A stretch of 64,000 bases of DNA from Tretioscincus oriximinensis (GCA_022410635.1 JAJVDF010000027.1:1205562-1269561); one strand, 5' to 3'. Shown: positions 22,036-34,965, counted from the first letter of the stretch. Notes: generated from the sequence alone by a model not told the origin. A program made the numbers and translations.

Positions 22036-22729
22036 TGATGTAATCCAGCAATCTTCTTTAAATGAGATCAGTCTTCCCATTTGATCCCCAAGTGCATGTC
22101 ACTTGAAATTTGGAATCAGGAGAATTATTTTCTGAGCCAGCAAATGACTGTAGCTGTGAGAGTTGGAATGATTTAGCTTGCTGCTTGTATTCAAGGCCAG
22201 CAAGATGGATCTCTCATTTGGTTGCATGCTGATAAATCCATAGGATTTTGCTGCATCATTACTCCTTTCGGTTGGCAGCTACTGGATTAATCTGTATTAA
22301 TCCTTGCCATTGTCTTGTGTATACACTTGTAAATTATAGCTTCTCTGGGTACATATTTTTCCATACTGAACTGGGCACTGTGGGAAGGACAATGTGAAAT
22401 TTTGGCTTGCATACAATCATTCAGAAAGCTCCACTGAGTTTGAATAGCAGGTTTTTCTAGTGGCATTGGGTGCAATAGACCTGGCATGTCAGTAGTCCTC
22501 AATGTGGAGGAATATCTGGAATCTGGATCATGAATTCCCCTCATCTACATTATGCTCTATCCTGTGCAAATATTAGCAGTAAGCGGGGCTTCCAATATTT
22601 GCAGTACCATGAGAATAGAAGCCTTTGTGCACTTGAAGATAAGGATTATTGATAAATTGGGATATTGCTAGATTCATCTGGTAAAAATTTCNCAGACTTA
22701 TTCAATAATTTAAAAAGTTTTTTAAAAAG

Positions 22730-22956
22730 AAAATCTAGCAAGGTGCTCTTATAGCACTTTAGGGACTTTAAAGAAAAGGTAGGCTGCATGAGCTTTTGTA
22801 GAAAAGTCTACTCTTTTAGATGCACTAAGAAAAATCATCTTCTTGGAGAAGATCAAAAGAAGTAAATTTACCTATGAAAGCTTCTGCCAGCTACTTTTTT
22901 TTTGTTCGTCTCTAAAGTGCTACGAATTTCCCTTGCTACATTTTCTGGACCTAGAC
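22730..22956. mobile_element. MITE family C, copy 2
   Basis: Ends AGAAAATCTAGCAAGG (left) and CCCTTGCTACATTTTCTGG (right) are inverted repeats. Next inward come TAGCACTTTAGGGAC and GTCTCTAAAGTGCTACGA, then the arm GCATGAGCTTTTGTAGA and its partner CTATGAAAGCTTCTGCC. Same block order as 31298-31508, more diverged. Confidence 0.75.
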
Positions 22957-23599
22957 TAACCTGGATATTTATTTGAAATCTACCACTTTTAATAAGAAAA
23001 GTCTGACAGTATCACCAATTCAGCTATATTATTCTCAATAATTAATACATTCTTTTATGTTTCTAATGACAGCCCAATGAAAATGTTATCTATTCCTGCA
23101 GCACTTATTCTCCACAAATTGTTGGCATGAATGATAAATTTAACTTATAAAAACCCTTTGTATTTCTTATTTTCCATTTACCGGTATATTCTCTTTTGTT
23201 TTGTTTTTGTTTTGACTATATGCTATCTTGAAATTGTTCCCAAATTCATATATACAGGACAAAACAAAAAACTGTGGCAATAAACTGAAAATTAACTCTA
23301 GAACAATTCAATCATCAAATTGAAGGGATCCTTGTAAGCTACCCAGTCCAGCACCTATTTGATGAAGCAGTTCCAGAGCCAAGATCATTGTTAGCTGTCC
23401 AATATTGGTTTGATGAACACCAATGGAATAAAGCCAGGGTCTTTCTGCATCTCAGCTGGCAAACAGTAGAGGTGATTTGCAAGAACTGAACATTCATTCT
23501 GCAAATTACTCCATCATTCTACAACTATTCCTCTCCAGCTTCTCCTCCATAAACAGTTCACTAGAAGAGATGTGAAACCTGCAGGTCTTCTGGTGTGTA

Positions 23600-23722
23600 T
23601 GCGCATGGCGTGCCCCTTCTTCACTGTGATTGGATCAGGAAATGGTATGCATGCCTTACAGACAGTATACACAACTTTCCTTCTTGCCAATCACAGTGAA
23701 GACACAGACCAAGCATGCCCAA
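23600..23722. repeat. Fold-back repeat, about 120 bp
   Basis: Perfect 15-nt inverted arms CTTCACTGTGATTGG (23619-23633) and CCAATCACAGTGAAG (23687-23701), with weaker pairing outward (GCATGGCGTGCCCC / AAGCATGCCC). Probably a short MITE; no duplication seen. Confidence 0.6.
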
Positions 23723-24037
23723 GCTTGAATATGAATATCTGCACTGCAGAGGTAAGTGCAAAACAGGGTTCAATACTCTGGCTAAATGCATTATATTCTT
23801 GGGGTGCTCTTACTCTTAAGATGAGTTTCTCTTATTGTCAATTTAAATTTACCTTTTTGTAGTTTTCCTCCACATATCTCAATCCTTCACTGTCTTGACA
23901 CTGTTCTTAATGAATGTAGGCTGAAATAGAGGCTCAAAATCGTGGGGGGAAGTCTAAGGGACATGTTCCCCACATGCTATTCCAGGATAACACAGGCTGT
24001 GCACACAAATTGGCATGTGGAGACCTCTTTTGAGCCA

Positions 24038-24105
24038 TAATTTATTTATTTATTTATTTGCATTTATACCCCGCCCTATACCCGAAGGTCTCAAGGATGG
24101 GATTC
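24038..24105 (-). mobile_element. SINE/LINE 3' tail fragment
   Basis: ATTTATTTATTTATTTGCAT then TTATACCCCGCCCTATACCC-GAAGGTCTCAAGG. This matches the corresponding end of the SINE at 35046-35281, which has the same ATTT tail and CCCGCCCTATGC block. The rest of the element is missing. Confidence 0.65.
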
Positions 24106-26500
24106 TTGGGATAGAAATGATTAAGAAATGTAGAAAGTTAAATGTGAAGAATACTGTGAGCCATGGAGAGTACATTTAGCTTCAGAGTGGTGAGAACATT
24201 GTGGCCACTTGGGAATATAGAACAAGTCAGCCAACTCTGCAATTAGGATCCATAATTCTTTTCCAGCCCCCTGAGAAGTTGCTGAATTGTCTTGTGGTTT
24301 GCATAATTTGGCCACCCTAGATAGCACTTCAACTTGTATCTCTCAACCACTGCACCTCCTTCCCCAAGCACTTGCCTAATCTATGCCACAATGCATGCCT
24401 CCTGAACCACCCATAGACTTTAATGCCTGAGGCTGTATTAATATTGGCTGTAAATCATGTGCTTCTTGCTGAGTCATAGTTAAAGCCTTGTTTGCATAGA
24501 CCTCAGTAATGAATTTTCAGGATCTATTTTAACAGATTTAATATGTTATACATGTGTATTGATAGATCCCTAAAATGTATTATTGCATCTATGCAAACGG
24601 CATTCTGCCTGTCTTACTACAAACAAAACTTTATGTCTGTTGTCTAAATTTTCCCCTCTTGCTACAAGTTACTGTTTGACTAACCTAACTAATTGGCCAC
24701 TCCAACAGTGTTTTATTGTTGCCGCTTGGTCTTATTATTGCCATTTATTGGGTAATAAAGTTATTTCCTGTGTACTATATGTCTTTTAAACTTTGAAAAA
24801 GATACTTTATATTGAGAATATCCAACTGTTTCCCCTTCCTTGGGAGCAGCTCTTATCTATTACCATTTAAACCTATGATTCATAACATGGGGCACACACC
24901 CCACCAGGGGGGAGGCAATTTGATTTTTAAGAGGGAAAATTCAAGAATTAGTTATTAACATATGCATTATATACATTGTTATGAATACACATTTTTTAAA
25001 TTAGACCTTGATCTTTTTCGGACCACGTTAATGGCATTTTAGGCCATGGGGGTTGGGGGGGGGCAGAGGAGAATCAGAACATAGGTGGGGCATGGCCAAA
25101 ATAAGGTTGGGAACCACAGATTTAAACCAAACAGTGTGGGAATGCTGCTAAATATACTACAGTAACAAGGCCTCTTCTTAATTATGTCTGTAATTATAAT
25201 TTAGCTTCTACAAAAGGTCAGGGTAAGTATAATTTAATTTCCTGCATATTAAATATGCTAAGCTTACTTTGTGCTGTCTATGCTACGTTCAATGAAGCAG
25301 CCAATTTCTGGTTGGTACATGCGAATGTCTCCCACCTCTTTATCCGACTCACTGGAAATTTAAACTACTCTAGAGGTTTTTCTTTTAGAGAGTTTACATA
25401 CAATGGAGGTTTGACTCTCCCTTGTGCCCCCATACTGATTCTTTGGCAGGGATATTAAGCCACATACTGATACATGGCCTGATTTCCAGACTAGTCCTTC
25501 ATTTGTCTCACTAGCAAGGAATTCTGTCTGTGCAAGCAGAGTTTCACTTGCAAAATAATCCAGGAATTCTATAATTTTGCACCCTAAGTAGTAGTAGCTT
25601 GTTATGCATGTACCTGATTAGATCCTTTTTGGTCAATCTCAATTATACATGCTAGATGATATGCGACAGAAGCCTCTGAGTTGTGATTTGCCCACTTCCC
25701 CATCGATCAAACACAGACCAAGCTGCTGTTCTCTCCAGAGTTACATTGCTACCCAGTTAGTTCCACTTTGACTTTAAAACTATAGCTTCGTTCTTCGGCA
25801 AAGTAGCCATCGCCATGATCACACAAATATGTGTATACGTGCCTCTGGATTGAGTGATGTTAGCATGGATGTAAATCCAATGAATGCAGTATATCACTAA
25901 CCTGACGCTCTTAGCACCGGATTGTTATTAGCCCCATGCAGACAATGTGGACTGGTAAACTACTTAAACCAGATTAGTAAAACTGCACAAGAAATCTCTA
26001 TTTGTAGTTGTAGCTGTCACAGCTCATTATATGATATTCTTTGGTTTTGTTTTAAAACTGCTTTTCGTTGTCTCCTAAATTAGCTCATATTAATTTTGTT
26101 TAAAAATGGAAGAGGCATGTTAAGGATAAAGGAAAAGCGGTAAAGGAAGAGTTCTATGAATGGAGATGAGTTTGCATGTCAATCATTGGAGTCCATTTCA
26201 GACCACACAAGTTTTCCTTGGCTGATGTGCCTTCTGGAGTAGCATTTACTGCTGCATTGGACCAGCCCGTTGTTTCTACAGATCCAGTCCAGCTGGCAGC
26301 TGGGAAGGGTGGGGGGAGGGAGGGTCATTCTTCCTGACAAGATAAGAAGATTCTCTGCCTCTTCTCTANCCAATGGTCTGGGAATTGTCTATTAGGTTTG
26401 AATTTTCCAGGCAAGTAGTGATGCAGCTTGATTTAGCAAAGCAATAATTTATCAAAGCAGGAGATCTAGTACCAACTTTGAAACTACGCAAGGCCTTGTC
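24106..26500. other. Intron 1, no recognisable feature
   Basis: AT-rich intron without a nameable element. A short G-run is present at 25049-25062. Confidence 0.45.
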
Positions 26501-26506
26501 ACCTTT

Positions 26507-26646
26507 GTGCTTTTAAACTATCTTTAGTCCTGAAGAACTGGATTAAATCAGAAAAAAAACAACTCTTCTTTTCAATCCAGTTCAAAATGATGGTTATTGT
26601 TGTTTGTTGTTCCACTTCTGCTGGACAGAAGATAGTTTAAAAGCAC
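26507..26646. repeat. Fold-back MITE, 140 bp
   Basis: Inverted ends GTGCTTTTAAACTATCTT (26507-26524) and AAGATAGTTTAAAAGCAC (26629-26646) pair perfectly; pairing continues inward with gaps for about 40 nt per arm. Single copy in this window. Confidence 0.75.
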
Positions 26647-26649
26647 TAG

Positions 26650-28029
26650 TGTGAGCAGCCCAGAGGGAAAAAAAGATTGCTAGACACAAACTTTCATAGT
26701 CTATCAGATGAGATACATATAGTGTTTATCCTTATGTATTCTATTTTCCCTTGATTTTTAGTGGTGCTTCTGGGTTGTTTTTTNTAGAGTGATTGCTTTT
26801 ATGCTTGTGTTTTTCAGAGTCAAAGTTTGCAGCTAGTTACATACATCCTGCTAACCTGACTGATGTCAGGGTCTAATTTCATTACAGGCACTAGAAAAAA
26901 GCAGGGCAGGAGTGCAGCATTTTTCATGTATTTATAAGAGAATATTTTAGCAGGTGCTGCCAGCTGCATATGCTGAAATTGTTTATTTTTTTTTCTAACT
27001 ATGATCACTCCTTTTCTACTTTTTTCTGGCAACCCTGTTCCTGTAGTCCAGGGTAACAAATAATTTCTTGCACATGTTAAGCCTAAAGGTTCTGCAGGAG
27101 TGGCTATAAATAGGGGTCTTTATGAAGAAACCTCCTCTGCTGAGTCTGGTGTGATAAAAATGTTTAAAATTAAGATCCAAGTGGGAGGATTACATCAGTA
27201 ATCATGGATGAACCTTGATTTGTAGTAAATTCAGTATTACCATCTGTATTTGCAAAGATGCTCAGTTGCTAGGACATTGTGAGAATTCCCTTAGCAACAC
27301 ATATTTATATAGGCTTGTGTTTTGGCGGCACTGTCATTAACTACATTTAGCTGGGGCAAAATTTGCTGCCTGGAGCAAAATAAAACTGATAAGGGATTTC
27401 TCCACTCATCTCTCTCAGCCCACCACTGCAACTAACTTGTTACTTTTTCTAAGTGAGATTTACACTCTGCATATTATGTACGTCACCCATAGCAGAGTTG
27501 TAGAGTGAAATAATATCACTTAGAACTGTCTGTTCTTGCGTAAGCACAGCAATGAGTCTGTCAAACTTCCTGTGCCTGTCACAGAAATGCATTTCTGGAT
27601 GAAACTACATATTACCCAGAACTGGNTCAGGTGTAAATATAATCAGTGGACAGTTTAGGAGTTGAATTGTCATCTTGGGAAGAGGTGGAAGAGGAGAAAT
27701 GTATTTTTGCATCAGGAAGTGTGGGAGAAAAATGGTATCTAACCATTGAATATAACCTTTTTGAGTGCCTCAATTCTTGACGTTTTCTCAGTTACAGTTC
27801 ACTTAGCATCTGCCTTGATAACATTCCACCATAAAGAAAGACCAGTTTTATTCTCTTCCTGCTACCTAGAATTACCAGTGTCACTATTTAGCAAAAATGG
27901 ATATATGTACATATTTTGATACNCTTGTCTCTATATGTTTTCAATGGGATGTTTTATTAGTGTTCTTGGGAGGGAACTATAATTCCCATGTGGCTCAGCT
28001 TCTTTTAAAAGTTTCAGTTGGAAACCATA
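26650..28029. other. Intron 1, no recognisable feature
   Basis: AT-rich intron before a large CR1 relic. Nothing identified. Confidence 0.45.
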
Positions 28030-29462
28030 GTTAAGGACAATTACTAAACACATGGAGAAGCGCACATTGCTGAATGAAACACAGCATGGATTCTGGAAAG
28101 GTAAATCATGCCTTACTAACTTGCTAGAATTCTTTGAGAGTGTTAACAAATATGTAGATAAAGAGGATCCAGTTGATATTGTCTATCTAGATTTTCAGAA
28201 GGCTTTTGATAAAGTCCCTCATCAAAGGCACCTAAAAAACCTCCACACTCATGGCATAAGAGGACAGACTTTGTCCTGGATTGGAAGCTGGCTAAAATAT
28301 AGAAAACAGAGGCAGTAATAAACGGACAGTTCTCTGAGTGGAAAGAGGTAAGAAGTGGGGTACCCCAGGGGTCTGTACTGGGACATTTTGCTTTTCAATA
28401 TATTCAGAAACGATCTGGACTCCGAGGTAAATAGTGAAGTAGCCAANTTTGCTGACGACACTAAACTGTAGTGAAAACTGTAAATGATTGTAAGGCACTC
28501 CAGAGTGATCTATTGAAATTGGGTGAGTGGGCATCAAAGTGGCAAATGCACTTCAATTTAAGTAAATGCAAGGTCATGCACATTGGGGCAAAGAACCCCA
28601 ACTACTCCTACCACCTGATGGGAACCAAGCTTTCTGCAACCAAGCAAGAAAAGAATCTTGGGGTGTTNGTGGACAATTCAATGAAAATATCAACCCAGTG
28701 TGCAGCAGCAGCAGCAAAAAAGGCAAATTTCATGTTGGGGATAATTAGGAAAGGAATAAAAAACAAGTCAGCAAATGTTGTTTTGCCTCTTTATAAATCT
28801 GTGGTGAGGCCACATTTGGAATACTGTGTTCAGTTCTTGTCAACATATCTCAAGAGGGATATTGTGGAACCATAGAAGGTGCAGAAAAGAGCAACAAGAA
28901 TGATCAAGGGTCTGGAGCACCTCCCTTATGAAGTCAGGCTGCAACGTCTGGGACTCTTCAGCCTCGAAAGGCAACATTTGAGAGGTGATCTGATTGAAGT
29001 GTACAAAATCATGCATGGGATGAACAGGGNGAATAGAGAAAAAATGTTTTCTCTATGATACAACACTAGGACCAGAGGGTACTCCTTGAAACTGATGGGC
29101 AGAAAAGTGAGAACAGACAAAGGAAAGTATTTCTTCGCCCAGAGCATCATTACTTCCTGAAGAGGTAGTGGTAACTAATAACTTGGATAGCTTCAAGACA
29201 GGACTAGACAGGTTTATGGACATCAAAGGTATAAATGGGTACTAGGACGAATGTCTGGATGTTGCCTCCGGGATGGAGCAACAGGCAGGACTCCTGAAGT
29301 GCCATTTGCAGGTAGTTATGAACAGGTGCATATTTTGCTTTCCTCTGTTCAGACTGCCCAGGTGCATCTGGTGGGCCTCAGAGTGAGACAGAATACTGGA
29401 CTAGGTGGGCTCTGGCCCAATCCAGTATGGCTCTTCTTATGTAGTTCTGCTATTGTTCTATT
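28030..29462 (+). mobile_element. CR1 LINE, 3' 1.4 kb with reverse transcriptase remnant
   Basis: Plus-strand frames carry CR1 reverse-transcriptase motifs: YLDFQKAFDKVPHQ (around 28180-28225), GVPQGSVLG-type region near 28355-28385, FADDTKL (28449-28469, across a deletion and an ambiguous base), then WQMHFNLSKCKVMHIG and RPHLEYCVQF further on. It ends with the CR1 terminal string GGACTAGGTGGGCTCTGGCC. Several frameshifts, stops and an internal deletion make it inactive. 5'-truncated, sense to the host gene. It is a pseudogenised mobile element, not a host gene. Confidence 0.9.
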
Positions 29463-29547
29463 TCTTGATACTTCTGACCCGAATTTTATCTTTGTGATCT
29501 GTTAACTGTATTTATGCCAGAGTCATGAGAATTTTTTAGCCAGTATC

Positions 29548-30085
29548 AAGAATTTCCTTATGAAGTCAGGCTGTAANGGCTAGGCCTCTTTATCTTTGAA
29601 AGACAGTGTTTAAGAGGTTATCTACATGAAGTGTATAAAATCATGCATGGGATGGATAAGGTGAATTGAGGGGGGAAATTCTCTATTACACAACAATAGA
29701 ACCAGGGGACATTTCTTGAAACTTATGGGCAGAAAAGTGAAGACAGACAAAGGAAAGTATTTTTTCACCCAGAGGTTAATCGCCTGTGGAATTTAATTCC
29801 AGAAGAAGTGGTGGTAAGTATCCTGGATAGCTTTAAGAAAGGATTAGACAAGTTCATAGACACCAAGGGTATAAAGATCTACTAGGATGGATCTCTCGAT
29901 GCTGCTGGGGCAACATGCAGTATTCCTGCAATGTCATTTGTAGGGAATTGAGAACAAGTGAAGATTTTTTCCTTCTGTTTCAGACAGCTCAGATGCAATC
30001 TGTGGGCCACTATGTAAGACACATTACTGGACTAGATGGACTCTGGCCTTATTCAGCAGAGCTCCCCTTATGTCCCTCATATTAA
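29548..30085 (+). mobile_element. CR1 LINE 3' fragment, second copy head-to-tail
   Basis: Begins CTTATGAAGTCAGGCTGTAA and repeats the C-terminal and 3'UTR order of the preceding copy: CATGCATGGGATGGATAAGG, CTTATGGGCAGAAAAGTGAA, GACAAGTTCATAGACACCAA, ending ACTGGACTAGATGGACTCTG-GCC. It starts about 90 bp after the previous CR1 end, in the same orientation. It is diverged from its neighbour, so more likely a separate truncated insertion than a recent duplication. Confidence 0.85.
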
Positions 30086-30089
30086 GGGG

Positions 30090-31190
30090 TCATTGGAGCT
30101 TGTACAAATGCTGCAAAAATTGCAGAAAATGCCTGTGTTCTGATGGTGAGTGCATGGACATGACTGTTAGGTTTTTGCTAAAACTGGTTTGGACAGGTTT
30201 ATTGCCAGATGATTAAATTTGATCTTCAACATTTACTGTACTGAACATTTTCTTGTGGGATCACAGAATAGCTCATGTAATGCTTATCTTTTGTAGTGAG
30301 AATTGCACCCGCTTATAGTCACATGATTATTCAGTTTTGTGTTCTACTTGCTTAGAGTGATTGTCTTTATTGCTCATCTATGTAACTATTTCTGGAATTT
30401 GTATGTTCTTATTAACAAAGTGTAGAGCTTACTCCCAGGTTGGAAAGGTTTCAACTACACAATGAGGGTCAGTGTGACATGGCTTTATATGTTCGAAAGA
30501 TCAGTATGAACAAACTCATAATAAATGTATATTGTACTCTGTATTTTTGGTGATGGCAAGAACTGTTCTGCATTAGTTTTATTCTTTCCTTTTTACTATT
30601 GGCTCTCATAATCATGCTATTCACACTGTGACCTTTTCAGTTTGACATATTGTCTCTAAATGTAATACATTAGTAAAAAGGAATTATCTTGCATGACACT
30701 TTTTCCCTTTAAAAGATTTCTGCTTCTGTAGATGCGTTTCGTTAAATAAACAGTTGTGACTTCCTTATTGTCATTTCCAGGCAATACAAGTTAATTTGTG
30801 GTAGGTGGGTGTATGCTAGGTGAGGATCCCCATCCCTCACAGGAAAGTGGTGACTTACGGAATTAGGGATTGCTGCTACAATCTTTTTTCCNCTCTCCCA
30901 CATCTTTTCTATATCTTATATTCTACAATTCTTCCTCAAGCGCCTGGTTTTTCTATTCCAAGTAGCCACTGCACTGACTGCATGTGGGTTGTGGTCTTGT
31001 ATACCTGATGGAATGTTATATGGGTTATGTGCATTTCATGTTTGAAATAAGCTATGGTGCAGTTTTCATGCCATAGTCTGCTCCAATTCTTGCCCNGTGT
31101 AAAGTCTCTCAGTAAAATGGACTGGTATTATCAGCCCAGTGCAGATATGGCTTCTGGTGGTCAGATGTGGCCATACCAGCATCCTCAGAG
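30090..31190. other. Intron 1, no recognisable feature
   Basis: About 1.1 kb of AT-rich intron. Nothing identified. Confidence 0.45.
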
Positions 31191-31655
31191 ATCAAAGGGA
31201 AGGAGATGTCAGAAAGATCTGATGTCTTTTTGAGGTGTGTCAGACACTTTTCCTGTGTGTATTTAGACATTTGGTGAAGACACACCTGTTTATTCAATTT
31301 CAGAGAAATAGCCGTGTTAGTCTAGTAGAAAGTCCAGCAAAGGAGCTAGAGGCTCTTTGAGACTAACTTGAGAAAAGTGGGTGGCATAAGCTTTCGTAGA
31401 CACATAAGCTTTCGTAGGAGCATCTGAAGAAGTAGACCTGTCTACGAAAGCTTATGCCACCCACTTTTCTCAAGTTAGTCTCAAAGTGCTGCTAGCTCCT
31501 TTGCAGGACTGTTTATTCAAAGTTTTAATTAAATGTGAGCACAGTAATTTTAATCCTCCTAAGCTTTATTTTACCTCTTGTTTAATTCCGTTTGTCACTT
31601 TTTTGTCTGCTGTCACCTAAGAGTGGGATATAAAAGTAAATAAATAAATAGAATG
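31191..31655 (+). mobile_element. L2-like LINE 3' fragment split by a MITE
   Basis: AAGACACACCTGTTTATTCA reads KTHLFIQ, a common C-terminal string of L2/CR1-type LINEs. After the inserted MITE (31298-31508) and a duplicated 12-bp site it continues AAAGTTTTAATTAAATG and ends GAGTGGGATATAAAAGTAAA-TAAATAAATA, an L2-type tail. The 5' boundary is uncertain. Confidence 0.6.
31298..31508. mobile_element. MITE family C, copy 3, with 12-bp direct repeats
   Basis: Strong palindrome: the arm GAGACTAACTTGAGAAAAGT, then GGGTGGCATAAGCTTTCGTA, pairs with TACGAAAGCTTATGCCACCC, then ACTTTTCTCAAGTTAGTCTC. Between the arms lies GCATCTGAAGAAGTAGACC and a partial repeat of the inner arm. Flanked by identical CTGTTTATTCAA at 31286-31297 and 31509-31520. 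The left end contains ATAGCCGTGTTAGTCTAG. I recognise the general motif as a common reptile repeat but cannot give its database name. Confidence 0.85.
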
Positions 31656-31789
31656 TGTTATGGGAAAGCACCCTTCCTTATTTCAGGATAGCCCTTATGT
31701 TGAATGATAAATTGGATAAAAGTAAGATGAGGAAAATCTCTGCTCTTTAACATCTAGAAAGGCCATAAAATGAAACAATGGCACTCAGT

Positions 31790-31954
31790 AAATATAGCCT
31801 GCTCCACATATCCCTTATTTATTCCTCTATACTCCACCATATTCCATAATAAAGGTTNGATATCCTGGAATAAACCACTCCACACAATGCTTTGCTGTGG
31901 AATATTCCACTATAATAATGGAATAAAAGTGATATGTGGATGCAGCCTTAGTCT
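31790..31954. mobile_element. MITE family B, copy 1 (hAT-like)
   Basis: Left end AGCCTGCTCCACATATCCCT and right end GTGATATGTGGATGCAGCCT are inverted repeats. Inside, ATTCCATAATAAAGG, GGAATAAACCACTCCACACA and GGAATATTCCACTATAATAA match the element at 42994-43144. No clean target duplication. Confidence 0.75.
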
Positions 31955-34350
31955 CATTTCTTTTCTGTGATATATTATGTTATGTTGTGTATTCATAGCC
32001 TTGTAGTATGAATTATTTTTTTCCTTTTATGGCCATTTCTTTGGCCTTAATCTTGATTAAGGGCCCATATACTTCTAAATCCTCCAGATCAATGGATCAT
32101 GGCCCCCCACTTGTCCTTGTAAAGTTCCATCTGTGTGAGACAGGCCCCGATTTGTATTAAAAGAGGGCTTAGTATGGATTATTTATAGACCCAGCAGCTT
32201 GCTAGCCTGGACTATCAAGGATCAATAGAATGGAGGTATTGGTAACAAACTGACTGGAACGAGAAAGTACCAAAAAGACCCTGCTCATCCCAAGCCTGTT
32301 TCAAGAACGTCTTCTATTGTACTTATTCTATATAACATACCATTTCCCAAATGGGTGTATAAACAAATCTTATTTACAATTCATGTATACAAAATATAAT
32401 AAAGAAATCAATATAGAGCTATCTCATTCCCAGCTAAATACGAGATTTTGCTTGGGAGCTTCCTCCGGCTATGTATATACAGAAGAAGTACAATGGAAGA
32501 TGTTCTTGAAACAGGAATGTTACAAATACAAGCAAGGCTTGTGATGAGAAGGGTTGTTGTTGTTGTTTTGGGGGGGTACTTTTTCATCCAGGATTACCAA
32601 AAAGATTGAATTTTGGCAGTGCAACATAGTCCCCACCGCAGTCCCCACCCCCAATTCCCCAAGGCTAAAGAACCTTTGTTCCTAGCTATCAGACTTGAGG
32701 CTATAGCTTCAATGACAGTCAAACTTCAAAGTTGTTCTGCATGTCATGGATAATCTAGATCAGCACTATTAGTGCAGAAGGTTTTGATCCATCAGCCATG
32801 TCACACATTGCAGCCTTCAAGATCCCAGCCTCAGGGACTTGCAAGCATGGACTAATCTGGACTCATTAATCCATATTATTATAAGGTAAATTCACCATGG
32901 GCCTTTGATTCTGTTCTCCCATTTTTGAGAAACACAAGGAAGAAAGTACAGAAAAGTAAGAAATTATACATAATCCTCAAAATGAGTGTGCAGGATATTC
33001 ATGTGCATAACAAACAACGTAGACCATGCCCTTAAAGTCTACAGACCTACTCACAATGTTGGTAAGTGTTGTCGGTCAACAATGCCATAAGAGATTAGTC
33101 ATAATCTCATGGATAAACATCCTTGATCAATACCTTCTTAAACCCATTGTTCATTTTAGATCAACAATGAAGTCTCTCTTGAGCGCTACGAGAGAACAAA
33201 TATACAAATGGCAAGCATGTGTTTGACAAATATTGCATAAAAGAAAATTCGGCTGGTCCTGGAGTTCATACTGTCCCTTTGCACTCTTATCGTATCTTGC
33301 TGACTGTTGAGTGTTCTTCAGCAAAGCTTTCCAGTTTGTGTAGAATTTCAACAATAACACTCTATCCTTCATTTTTTTTTCTAGAGAGGTTTGGCAAGTC
33401 CCTATTCCAAAGTAATAAGTCCAGTGGAGAAAAAGTCTAAACATATGTCACTAAGATATTAGAATTGCCAAGCTACTTCTACCTATGTTCATTGGAGCTG
33501 GGGGGACAATATACCAGCAAAGGCTTCCGTAGGAACTCGTACCAGCAGATGGAGCGAAAAAGCTGGAAGAGCCCTTTATCCAAGTATCTCCATCCTTCCT
33601 TACCATGTCATTTGTGTAACCAAGAGGTGCACTGCATAAGCAGACACCTGTGACATTTTCAATAGCTTCTAAACACAGCCTTATGTTCTTGATTATAATC
33701 AGGGATTATGCNGTGTTACACTACAACATATCAAGCAATGGTTGTCCAAAATGGGACAGGGGTTGCTTGTAAAGTATAGCTCTTGTGCCTATTGATTGAT
33801 GTTCTAGAAATACCTTAAATGCTAATTTTTTAATGCAGTACTCAAAAAAATTGCACGTTCATCAACACATCAATCAAGGTGAGAGTATAAAAGCCTTTTC
33901 ATAAGTGTCACAATGCAAATTTCTATTGAGAGGCTTATTATACAGTTGTATGTAATAGCAATTCAGTGTGACATCAATGCATCCAGAAGTCAGGTTGCTA
34001 TAAATGACAGTGTATTGACAGTGCAATTCCAGCCATCTCTCCTTAAAAAGATAACATTTCGTTTCTTTAAACAGGACTTATTGTCCAGNAAAAGGCACTT
34101 AGTATTTGGTGGAACTTACTACATTTAAGTTGGCAGCAGTAGTTACAAAGGAATTGCTATTTGGCTTCCTGGATGATATCATCAATAATAATACTCCATA
34201 CTAATGGAAATTATAAGAACTTGAAGGCAGAGAGAATACTTATTTTCCTAGCATCCTAATAGTATATGAGCTAAGAGCTAAATTGATCAATTTTTCCTCT
34301 CCACTTGTTATTGTTCTTAGTGGGGATTTTTGTTTTTTGTTTTTAATTTG
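31955..34350. other. Intron 1, no recognisable feature
   Basis: AT-rich intron with a (GTT)n/poly-G patch at 32552-32577. Frames such as 33151-33444 (minus) have no domain. Confidence 0.45.
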
Positions 34351-34351
34351 G

Positions 34352-34412
34352 TTTTTCTATTGTAACTCACCCTGAGACTTTTAAGAATGGGGCAGGATGA
34401 AAATACAGATAA
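34352..34412 (+). mobile_element. L2-like 3' tail fragment
   Basis: TTGTAACTCACCCTGAGACT then GGGGCAGGATGAAAATACAG-ATAAAT. This resembles the terminal string of reptile L2 elements. Similar tails are seen at 37443-37490 and 60586-60640. Confidence 0.55.
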
Positions 34413-34792
34413 ATCTGATTGGAAGCTCAACTACAATGTTGGGAAGCTCTACTAGATTCTATTTGAATTTGAGAATTATTATATAACTCCTGTCTGATTT
34501 CTCCTCCTAACTGTTCACCTCAGTTGTCTCATTCCTGCGAATCTGTTCACTTGTTGATTCAATATTGACAGTACATTGTGTGCATTTTATTCCCATCCTC
34601 TACACTACTTCAGAGTGAATATTGGCAAGTTAAATTATTGTGAAAATGGATATGCAAATTTTGTATATTTTCTGTTGGAAATAACTTGTAAACAGATTTT
34701 TTTTAAATGCAGTTATTAGTGCAATTTTTATTTAATTATGAGAGTTTCTTTTAAAGGCATGAATCTAATCACCATGTACTATAAGTATTAAA

Positions 34793-34965
34793 AATTTAGC
34801 AAGGGGGTCTAACGATGATCAAAAATAGGGTAAATGTCATGAGCTTCCATAGACGTATCTACATCTTCAGCAGCATTTAGAGCTGCGTATGAACACATTC
34901 TGGCTATCCTGTGTCTAATCTCTTAAGTGCTCCAACCCTTGTGCTCGATTTTCTGAAACAAGATG
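34793..34965. mobile_element. MITE family C, copy 4 (diverged)
   Basis: Ends AAATTTAGCAAGGGGG and CCCTTGTGCTCGATTTTCTG pair as in copy 2. Internal GTCATGAGCTTCCATAGACG, ATCTTCAGCAGCATTTAGAG and CTCTTAAGTGCTCC correspond to family C blocks. Confidence 0.65.

Noticed and set aside
28052..28875. Open frames of 88 and 134 codons as possible host genes
   Set aside because: They are CR1 reverse-transcriptase pieces with frameshifts, an internal deletion and a CR1 3' end downstream.
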